A DNA stretch of 10,348 nucleotides, from positions 29,452 to 39,799 of the forward strand of contig MU647774.1 in the NCBI GenBank assembly GCA_026770585.1, read 5' to 3'. Origin of the DNA: Baffinella frigidus (lineage: Eukaryota > Cryptophyceae > Cryptomonadales > Baffinellaceae). Below the pieces are notes generated by a model, which was not told the origin of the DNA, did not search any database, and was given only the letters and a program-made list of their open reading frames with translations. The position numbers were made by a program, and so were the translations under genes. Positions 5,817 through 10,348 of this stretch are shown here, one piece after another; the first letter of the stretch is position 1, and each line of letters begins with the position of its first letter.

Positions 5817-6068
5817 TACTCCCGTGGAGTAACGTGTGTGGGGTGGCAGTCGCAGAGGAGACTTCTCGCGGCTTCGGGGGATAAATCCCCCCTAGGAGCA
5901 GTTGGAGTGACTTTACACAGGCTCTGCCGCGAAAAGTTGTTCGAAGGGCGAAGAGCGAGAGGGAGTTCGTACCGGGGCAGTCACTAACCCGGGCAGACTC
6001 AGTACTAAACCCTCTGCTACTAATTTTAAGAAAACAGACACCGACCGATGTCGGCGCCCCCGTCCTCT
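5817..6068. other. Spacer between elements, no gene seen
   Basis: This is mostly unique sequence. It includes a small hairpin, GGGGGA-TAAA-TCCCCC, at about 5876-5891, and GTGGAGTAACGTGTG near 5824, similar to GTGGAGTAATGTGTT near 5671 on the other side of B1. A 67-codon frame through B1 starts with the TIR-borne ATG and is not believed. Confidence 0.5.
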
Positions 6069-6070
6069 TA

Positions 6071-6170
6071 TCCCGTGAGTGGCCAACGGGCGAATAATCG
6101 CCCGTGGAAGCCCTCGGCAGGTCCTAGGGCCCTACGGTAGGGCGTATGAGCCTACTGGTCACTTAAGGGA
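6071..6170. mobile_element. Family C MITE-like element, copy C2
   Basis: TCCCGTGAGTGGCCA on the left and TGGTCACTTAAGGGA on the right are imperfect inverted repeats, flanked by TA (6069-6070, 6171-6172). It contains a perfect hairpin, GGGCGA-ATAA-TCGCCC. It is almost identical to C3 at 7134-7233, which indicates recent spread. Confidence 0.8.
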
Positions 6171-6224
6171 TAGCCCAGATACCCCTGTAACCCCCCCCCC
6201 CCTCCAGAACTGAATAGTCTGTTA

Positions 6225-6342
6225 CAGGGGTACCTCGCTCATAAGAAAACCGACCCCCCCTAGGACCCTATGGTAGGCCTATGCCTAGGGCCCTACGGTG
6301 GTCCTAGGGGGGGGGCAGTTTCTTATGAGCGAGGTACCCCTG
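6225..6342. mobile_element. Family B MITE-like element, copy B2
   Basis: Same length (118 bp) and same ends as B1, flanked by TA at 6223-6224 and 6343-6344. A lone B-type end (TACCCCTGTA) lies just upstream at about 6180-6189, next to a C homopolymer. Confidence 0.85.
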
Positions 6343-6391
6343 TACCGCGTGCGGCGCTCGGGGCAAAGAGGGGCGTGTCGTTATTCGCGAG

Positions 6392-6598
6392 TAACCCTAA
6401 ACCCTTAACCCTTGACCCCTGACCCTAAACCCTAAACCCCAAACCCTAAACCCTAAACCCTAAACCCTAAACCCTAAACCTCAAACCCCAAACACCAAAC
6501 CCTAAACCCTAAACTCTAAACCCTAAACCCTTCACCCGAAATACCAAACCCGAAACCCTAAAGCCCAAAGCCCAAAGCCCAAAGCCGAAACCCTAAGC
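6392..6598. repeat. CCCTAAA array with CCCAAAG block
   Basis: Long near-perfect CCCTAAA runs change near 6560-6585 into CCCAAAG units (period 7) and end CCCTAAGCAG, a potential acceptor. By analogy with introns 1 and 4 this marks the end of an intron. Confidence 0.9.
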
Positions 6599-6600
6599 AG

Positions 6601-6669
6601 TCGAAGAGGAGAAACATCAGCCGCGAGAAGCGGCGGATCAAGGGGGAGCCTCCGCTCGACGACCGTTGA
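6601..6669 (+). CDS. Possible terminal exon of the PPR gene
   Basis: After CCCTAAGCAG, 22 codons run SKRRNISREKRRIKGEPPLD-DR to a TGA at 6667-6669. The start is phase 0, like all other exons of the gene, and the position directly after a heptamer array copies the layout of exons 2 and 5. The product is strongly basic. It would join to exon 5 or to the candidate exon at 5463-5492. It could instead belong to an unrelated gene or be chance. Confidence 0.4.
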   Translation, partial: SKRRNISREKRRIKGEPPLDDR

Positions 6670-6762
6670 AAGCCGTTGAAAGCCGTTGAAACCCGTTGAA
6701 AACCGTTGAGAACCGTTGAGAGCCGTTGAGAGCCGTTGAAAACCGTTGAAAACCGTTGAAAC
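6663..6762. repeat. Ten-copy 10-bp minisatellite CCGTTGAAAR
   Basis: Ten tandem units of CCGTTGAAAG/CCGTTGAGAA type fill exactly 100 bp. The first unit contains the TGA stop of the candidate exon at 6601-6669. Because the period is not a multiple of three, TGA recurs in all frames. Confidence 0.95.
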
Positions 6763-6795
6763 GGCCGTGGGAAGGCTTCCGGAAGGAACCAGGGG

Positions 6796-6830
6796 AACCT
6801 CGATTAGAAGGTTCCCTTCTAGTTGAGGTT
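6796..6830. repeat. Imperfect hairpin
   Basis: AACCTCGATTAGAA at 6796-6809 pairs with TTCTAGTTGAGGTT at 6817-6830 (11 of 14 positions), with a short GGTTCCC loop region. The function is unknown. Confidence 0.5.
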
Positions 6831-6902
6831 AGAAGCGATCCTAGCAGAGGCGGTCCTAGCAGGCGGTCCTACCTTGAGGGCCCTAGGCATCGCCCTACTG
6901 TA

Positions 6903-7003
6903 CAGGGGTACCTCGCTCTTAAGGAGCCGCGCCCCCCCCTAGGACCACCGTAGGGCTGTGAGGGTCCTAGGGGGTGCGCCTCCTCATGAGCGAGGTAACC
7001 CTG
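6903..7003. mobile_element. Family B MITE-like element, copy B3 (shortened, diverged)
   Basis: It is 101 bp with ends CAGGGGTACCTCGCTC and GAGCGAGGTAACCCTG, flanked by TA on both sides. The interior is shorter than in B1 or B2, and the subterminal sequence differs (TTAAGGAGCC / GCCTCCTCAT). Confidence 0.8.
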
Positions 7004-7133
7004 TAGGGTCCGAGGGGGAGGGGGGGTCTTGTCGTGGGTGAGGAGGTGGGTGGGATTTGTGGAGCGGGGGGTGTGGCGAGTACACCTTATTCACAGAGGA
7101 GAGGAAACGCGCGCGTGCAGAGGTTGCCCACGA

Positions 7134-7233
7134 GCCCTTAAGTGACCAACGGGCGAATAATCGCCCGTGGAAGCCCTAGGCAGGTCCTAGGGCCCTACGG
7201 TAGGGCGTATGAGCCTACTGGTCACTTAAGGGA
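7134..7233. mobile_element. Family C MITE-like element, copy C3
   Basis: Nearly identical to C2, including the GGGCGA-ATAA-TCGCCC hairpin and the right end TGGTCACTTAAGGGA with TA at 7234-7235. The left TA is altered (GAG before CCCTTAAGTG). Confidence 0.8.
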
Positions 7234-7236
7234 TAC

Positions 7237-7309
7237 ACACGCACCGCCCCTAGGGTGGTCGTATGCTCCTAGGCATAGCCTTACCGTAGGACCCTAGGGC
7301 GGTGCGTGT
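7237..7309. mobile_element. 73-bp palindromic element D
   Basis: ACACGCACCGCCCCTAGGGT at the left is inverted at the right end (ACCCTAGGGCGGTGCGTGT) with a small mismatch. The middle, CTAGGCATAG...ACCGTAGGACCC, resembles the core of families B and C. It directly abuts C3. Confidence 0.6.
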
Positions 7310-7357
7310 CCTTCATCGCGAGTAACCCGTGTACTTCCTCACTGCGCAGCTGTGATA

Positions 7358-7474
7358 CAGGGGTACCTCGCTCATACGTAAGCGTACCCCTCTAGGACCC
7401 TACAGTAGCCCTATGCCTCGGGCCCTATGGTGGTCCTAGGGGTTGGGCGTTTTCTTATGAGCGAGGTACCCCTG
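7358..7474. mobile_element. Family B MITE-like element, copy B4
   Basis: It is 117 bp, with CAGGGGTACCTCGCTCATA and TATGAGCGAGGTACCCCTG ends flanked by TA at 7356-7357 and 7475-7476. The left subterminal part has diverged (CGTAAGCGTACC). Confidence 0.85.
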
Positions 7475-7504
7475 TAGGGTGTTCCATCAGTCCCGAGGCG
7501 TGTC

Positions 7505-7627
7505 TTTACCTCGCTGAGAAGGAGGCGCCCCCCCCTGGGACTCTACATGTACAGTAGGCTGCTACCTAGAGCCCTACGGTAGTCCTGGGCGGGGCGGCCG
7601 CATCTCTGTACGAGCGAGGTACACCTA
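7505..7627. mobile_element. Family B remnant, copy B5
   Basis: Degenerate left end (TTTACCTCGCTGAGAAGGAG) and right end (TACGAGCGAGGTACACCTA) surround a B-type core with extra ACATGTACAGTAGG. The right end is directly followed by C4, whose flanking TA is shared with the B5 terminus, suggesting that C4 inserted there. Confidence 0.6.
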
Positions 7628-7728
7628 TCCTTCGAGTGGCGAGTAGGCTCATACGCCCTACCGTAGGGCCCTAGGACCTGCCTAGGACCTCTTGGCGGTC
7701 AAATTTGACAGCCTGGCCACTTGAGGGA
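7628..7728. mobile_element. Family C MITE-like element, copy C4 (inverse)
   Basis: Ends TCCTTCGAGTGGCGA and TGGCCACTTGAGGGA are flanked by TA at 7626-7627 and 7729-7730. The element lies in reverse orientation to C1-C3. Its interior (GGTCAAATTTGAC, CCTAGGACCTC) groups it with C1. Confidence 0.8.
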
Positions 7729-7760
7729 TAGTCAGAAGTTATGGATTCTTGTATCCAAGA

Positions 7761-7831
7761 TACCCCTGTAGAGCTCTACGATGATCCTGGGCGGGGAGGC
7801 GGCGGCTCCATATGAGCGAGGTACAACTGTA
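7761..7831. mobile_element. Family B fragment, copy B6 (right half)
   Basis: A lone end, TACCCCTGTA (7761-7770), precedes a right half with a CTACGATGATCCTGGGCGGG core and the end TATGAGCGAGGTACAACTG. The final TA (7830-7831) is also the left TA of B7, so the two are head to tail on one target. Confidence 0.6.
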
Positions 7832-7949
7832 CAGGGGTACCTCGCTCATAAGAAACCGCCACCCCGTGGGACCCTACAGTAGGATCATGCCTGGCGCCGT
7901 ATGATGGTCCTAGTGGGGGGGGGGGGTTCTTATGAGCGAGGTACCCCTG
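7832..7949. mobile_element. Family B MITE-like element, copy B7
   Basis: It is 118 bp with near-perfect B ends, TA at 7830-7831 and 7950-7951, and a long G run (about 12 G) before the right end. Confidence 0.85.
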
Positions 7950-7951
7950 TA

Positions 7952-8093
7952 CACAATGCACTCGAGTACGTGCAAGTGCCTGTTCACCTAGCAGTCGCAC
8001 TCGGCAGAGGGGTTCCCATCATTCACGAAATACATCTCGTTTGTTCGAAGCTAGCGGCACGGAGAGTTGTTCTCAGATCCAAACCGTGCGACG
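7952..8093. other. Unassigned unique sequence
   Basis: A forward frame here reads YVQVPVHLAVALGRGVPIIH and on to KLAARRVVLRSKPCDARKL without a stop. It carries no motif I recognise and starts at a TIR-borne ATG. It may be a piece of an old gene, but this is not supported further. Confidence 0.25.
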
Positions 8094-8420
8094 CACGAAA
8101 GCTCAAGGGTTCAACCCCTGCAACCGTCCTGACACACGGACATGCTTGGTGGTGCGTGGTGCTTTTTTTTGGAACTCACTATCGCCTGCCACGCCTACCC
8201 CAGCCAGAGACCACGAGACACACTCAGCGTCTTTTAGGTCCTTTAGGTTCTTCGAGCTCCCAACATAGGCGGACACCGGAACTGTTAAAGTCAAATATCG
8301 CCTGCCACGCCTACCCCAGCCACAGAACACGTGCCACACTCTTCGTAGTCCAAGGGCACGGTGTCCACCTATGTTGGAACCATTCAAACCCTCAAGGTCC
8401 TAAAAGACACACGAAAGCTC
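8094..8420. repeat. Segment between 11-bp direct repeats with internal direct and inverted repeats
   Basis: CACGAAAGCTC occurs at 8094-8104 and 8410-8420. Inside, an identical 27-bp sequence (TATCGCCTGCCACGCCTACC...) is at 8180-8206 and 8296-8322. CCAACATAGGCGGACACCG at 8260-8278 is inverted at 8359-8377 with one mismatch. The 11-bp repeats could be a target-site duplication of an inserted element of about 305 bp. No similarity to the B or C families is seen. Confidence 0.5.
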
Positions 8421-8497
8421 CCCAAGGTTGCAGGGGCGCTGTGTGAGGAGGTAGTCCAAGACGGGCCCTCGACCTCCCTCGAGGTCCTGCTCAACCC

Positions 8498-8511
8498 TAC
8501 AGGGGTACCTC
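8498..8511. mobile_element. Solo family B end
   Basis: TACAGGGGTACCTC matches the B terminus and then diverges. It is a truncated remnant. Confidence 0.6.
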
Positions 8512-8528
8512 ACTAAACCCTCGAGGGC

Positions 8529-8592
8529 GCCTAGGACGGGCCTTAGCCTAGGACGGCCCAGGAGCCTAGGACGGGTCCGTCTCGGGAGGACG
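8529..8592. repeat. GCCTAGGACGGG repeats
   Basis: GCCTAGGACGG occurs three times in a row with spacing of about 19-24 bp. Another copy lies beyond B8 at 8713, so B8 appears to have inserted into this repeat. Confidence 0.7.
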
Positions 8593-8594
8593 TA

Positions 8595-8710
8595 CAGGGG
8601 TACCTCGCTCATAAGAAACCGCCCCCCCCCAGGACCCTACAGCAGGACCATGCCTAGGGCCCTACGGTGGTCCTCTGGGGGGGGGGGGGGTTATGAGCTC
8701 GGTACCCCTG
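8595..8710. mobile_element. Family B MITE-like element, copy B8
   Basis: It is 116 bp with left end CAGGGGTACCTCGCTCATAA and left TA at 8593-8594. The right end (TATGAGCTCGGTACCCCTG) is followed by CA, not TA, so the right flank is mutated or was altered after insertion. Confidence 0.8.
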
Positions 8711-8712
8711 CA

Positions 8713-8756
8713 GGCTAGGACGGGCCCGCCTCGGGGCAGGAGGCCCGTCCTAGGCT
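8713..8756. repeat. GC-rich hairpin
   Basis: GGCTAGGACGGGCC (8713-8726) pairs with GGCCCGTCCTAGGC (8742-8755) apart from one position, around a loop of about 15 nt. It uses the same GCCTAGGACGGG motif as the repeats at 8529-8592. Confidence 0.75.
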
Positions 8757-9069
8757 CGGGTTTCGCAGGGCCTCGAGGGAGGGCATGCTCACTCTACGCG
8801 GTGAGCACGAAGGGAGACAGAGGCGCCAACGCCCCCATCTCCTAGGGGGGGTAGCTTTCCTCCGGGCAAGCCGCGGAACGGGCCGGGCGGGGCCCCCCGA
8901 CCCCCGCCGCTCTGGAGCGAGCTCGGAACATTTCAGGCCCCCACATGTGAGGCTCGGTCCTCGGTCGGACAGGTGATGAGCCTCGGTGGTTGACTGAGAA
9001 TGGCCTCTCTCCTCCTAAGCGGGGTCTCACCGCAGGCGGCCCGACCCTTGCGCTGCAGGGTTGCCTGGC
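8757..9069. other. GC-rich spacer, no gene seen
   Basis: This holds GC-rich sequence with C and G homopolymers and a small hairpin, GCTCAC/GTGAGC, near 8787-8806. Overlapping open frames of about 62 codons occur on both strands without domain features. I support no gene here. Confidence 0.45.
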
Positions 9070-9121
9070 TCGCGAGGAGGCGCACCCCCCCCTAGGACCC
9101 TACAGTGGGCCTATCTAGGGC
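9070..9121. mobile_element. Family B internal remnant
   Basis: GAGGAGGCGCACCCC...CCTAGGACCCTACAGTGGGC matches the left subterminal region and core of family B, most like B3 and B7. Both true ends are missing. Confidence 0.55.
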
Positions 9122-9165
9122 ATCTCCGGGAAAGGAACGGGGTGGAAGCGAGGAACCACGCGAGA

Positions 9166-9221
9166 CCTCCTCAACCATTGCCTCGAGGACAGTCCTCCTG
9201 AACCATTGCCTCGAGGACAGT
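9166..9221. repeat. 28-bp tandem duplication
   Basis: CCTCCTCAACCATTGCCTCG plus AGGACAGT (9166-9193) is followed immediately by a second copy (9194-9221) with a single C-to-G difference. Confidence 0.95.
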
Positions 9222-9260
9222 GCCCAGTGCCTCCCGGGACGCTCTCGAGGGTTTGGTTCA

Positions 9261-9418
9261 GCGAGAGAGAGAGCGCGCGCGCGAGAGAGAAGGAGCGAGC
9301 GAGAGAGAGCGAGAGAGAGCGCGAGAGCGAGAGAGAGAGCGCGCGCGCGAGAGAGAGAGCGCGCGCGAGAGAGAGAGAGCGCGCGCGCGAGAGAGAGAGA
9401 GCGCGCGCGCGAGAGAGC
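9261..9418. repeat. GA/GC low-complexity tract
   Basis: Alternating GAGAGAGA and GCGCGCGC blocks run for about 158 bp. Each GCGCGC block is a potential Z-DNA former. Open frames through it yield RERARERE-type peptides, which are artefacts. It lies six bases beyond the stop of the minus-strand AP2 gene, in its 3' flank. Confidence 0.95.
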
Positions 9419-9423
9419 AAAGC

Positions 9424-10301
9424 TCACGCGGAGGAGGGGTGCTCGCGCCAGAGCTTGAGCATCGCGGGGTGCAACTTGGCGACGCCCCCCTCGGCGTTCG
9501 CAGCGTAGATCATCTTACTCTTCTTGTGGGCATCGTCGGGGAGGGGGTGCAGCGCGCCGTTGGACGAGACGAACGCAGCTGCGTCGTCCGGATAGTGGAA
9601 GAAGTCCTTGAAGGTCGCGCCGGGGCCCGGCTCGCCGAGCGCAGCCAGAGACGTCCTGCACCACGCCACCGGTGGGTTCAGCGGGGCAAAGGATGGTGGG
9701 GCCCTGCAGAGGGGGGGCGGGCGCGGGGGGGGGCACCTGTCGCGCGCCCGGGCGGCCTCGGTGGCGGTGGCGAAGGTGCCAAGGTAGTGCTTTTCGCCAC
9801 AAGGCCCCACTCGCGCCATCCACCTGCGCGGTGCATGCCCCCCGGGTCATCGCGAGCGTGGGGGGGGGGCAGCTGCCCGCGGCGACGCAGCGCAGGCCAG
9901 CACACGAGTGGGGGGAGGGAGCGGGGCGGGGAACTTTGCCCCTGTCTGTTGCGGGACACCCCGTCGCCGCCGGGCCCTTGCAGCTTCTTCGCCGCCGGGT
10001 CCTTGAGCAGGAGGTGGCGAACCTTCTGTGCAATGCTGATCAGGCTGCGGTGCTCGCCAAAGAGAACCTTCGCGATGGTCTCCGCGAAGCGCATGAATGG
10101 CCAGTGACTCGGCACGACCGCCCCTTCCTTCCGGACGAACCCCTCCTTTTTCATCAATCCCTGCAGGTCCGTCTCCTGGTCGTGGGTCCACTTCGTGCAC
10201 CTCGGGATTTTCTCCCTCAAGATTTTCTCCCTCAAGCGCCGGAGCTTGCCCCCGGGCTTGCCAGGAGGGTTGCGCTTGCCCTTCGCCGCCCGGGAGCGCT
10301 C
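9424..10301 (-). CDS. AP2-domain protein with basic/Myb-like segment (3' part of gene)
   Basis: Exon A (10301-9940) follows an acceptor, CCCTACCAG. It encodes a basic stretch (ERSRAAKGKRNPPGKPGGK), a possible Myb/SANT-like region (CTKWTHDQETDLQGLMKKEG ... SHWPFMRFAETIAKVLFGEH, RSLISIAQKVRHLL) and then GVSRNRQG. Removing a GC-AG intron (9939-9824) joins this in frame to WMARVGPCGEKHYLGTF and ATATEAARARD. This gives the AP2 pattern GVS..(K/R)..W.A.V....K..YLGTF.T..EAARA.D. A C-terminal region (DFFHYPDDAAAF ... NAEGGVAKLHPAMLKLWREH) ends at a TGA at 9424-9426. AP2 domains bind DNA through a three-strand sheet, so a transcription factor is likely. The usual YR before GV is absent (GGDGV). The 5' part lies outside the window. 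The AP2 call is good; the Myb-like call is weak. Confidence 0.75.
9704..9736 (-). other. Possible 33-nt in-frame mini-intron in the AP2 gene
   Basis: On the minus strand, ACAG|GTGCCCCCCCCC ... CCCCCCTCTGCAG|GG has a GT start, a pyrimidine-rich body and an AG end. Its 33 nt can be kept or removed without changing frame. Retained, it adds a proline-rich run (CPPPRPPPLCR) right after EAARARD. Either state is possible. Confidence 0.4.
9824..9939 (-). other. GC-AG intron interrupting the AP2 domain
   Basis: The donor reads CAGG|GCAAAG and the acceptor CGCGCAG|GTGG. The phases (two bases left, one base right) fit exactly. Without removal the frame is lost, because the AP2 frame meets a stop at 9847-9849. 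No GT-AG pair I tried restores the frame. The 116-nt body has a run of ten C on the coding strand. Confidence 0.6.
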
Positions 10302-10348
10302 CTGGTAGGGTTTAGGGTTCAAGGTTTGGGGGTAAGGGTTTAGGGTTT
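10302..10348. repeat. TTTAGGG heptamer array (CCCTAAA on the coding strand of the AP2 gene)
   Basis: GGTTTAGGGTTCAAGGTTTG and GGGTTTAGGGTTT units continue to the window edge. On the minus strand they read CCCTAAACCC... and lead directly into the acceptor CCCTACCAG of the AP2 gene exon. This is the same arrangement as introns 1 and 4 of the PPR gene. Confidence 0.85.

Noticed and set aside
6392-6598. Chromosome end or telomere
   Set aside because: CCCTAAA repeats occur in many separate intronic blocks with unique sequence and genes on both sides, so they are interstitial.
7901-8446. 181-codon + strand frame
   Set aside because: It begins in family B sequence with G runs and runs across the repeat-structured segment at 8094-8420. 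There is no recognisable domain.
5551-8710. CRISPR-like array of repeated palindromes
   Set aside because: Spacing is irregular, the units are whole elements with inverted ends and TA flanks, two families are mixed, orientation varies and no cas genes are present.
9261-9418. Arginine/glutamate-rich coiled-coil protein segment
   Set aside because: Low-complexity GA/GC DNA gives RE/RA or serine/leucine/alanine-rich peptides in every frame. There is no evidence of coding.
9220-10107. Long + strand open frame of 295 codons
   Set aside because: Its first part is RERARE-type translation of the GA/GC tract, and the rest is antisense to the AP2 gene. High GC content keeps frames open by chance on the opposite strand.
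1-10348. tRNA, rRNA or known small RNA genes
   Set aside because: I looked for cloverleaf-like arms and conserved rRNA stretches on both strands and found none that I can support.

Overview
This window looks like nuclear DNA of a eukaryotic microalga or related protist. There are no bacterial-type operons. Coding sequence is cut into short exons with splice sites, introns are filled with TTTAGGG/CCCTAAA-type repeats, and small TA-flanked inverted-repeat elements are dense. The Arabidopsis-type telomere heptamer, together with pentatricopeptide repeat (PPR) and AP2 genes, fits a plastid-bearing lineage such as a pelagophyte or other stramenopile, a dinoflagellate or a haptophyte. The sequence alone does not decide between these, so the assignment is only a guess.

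Layout. Positions 1-830 are gene-poor and hold a GA tract, a solo inverted-repeat end and two foldback elements. From 952 to about 5160 (+ strand) there is a PPR-type gene with at least five short exons of 63-114 nt. All five have CAG acceptors, GT donors and phase 0 at both ends, and joined together they rebuild a continuous 35-residue PPR register. A possible last exon with a stop codon lies at 6601-6669. The 5' end of the gene is not identified. Its introns (about 0.5-1.4 kb) consist of heptamer arrays in many sequence variants, a G-rich minisatellite of about 29 bp, and partial copies of the neighbouring exon edges. Most copies downstream of an exon keep the exon 3' end plus the donor site; most copies upstream keep the acceptor plus the exon 5' end.

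Positions 5551-8710 form a dense cluster of non-autonomous elements. Family B is about 118 bp, with 25-bp terminal inverted repeats (TIRs) starting CAGGGGTACC and TA on both sides. Family C is about 100 bp, with ends TCCCTYAAGTGG and TA on both sides. D is one 73-bp palindrome. All three share a CCTAGGGCCCTACGGTAGG-like palindromic core. No transposase is present, so any mobility would have had to come from elsewhere. Positions 8094-8420 hold a separate repeat-structured segment of unknown origin, and 8713-9418 hold GC-rich repeats, a B remnant, a 28-bp tandem duplication and a GA/GC low-complexity tract.

Positions 9424-10301 (- strand) carry the 3' part of a putative transcription factor: a basic and Myb/SANT-like segment followed by an AP2 DNA-binding domain. 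The AP2 domain becomes continuous only if a 116-nt GC-AG intron is removed. The intron upstream of this exon is again a CCCTAAA-type array on the coding strand, so the same repeat family fills introns of two unrelated genes. The two genes show no functional link. The likely common thread is how introns grow in this genome.
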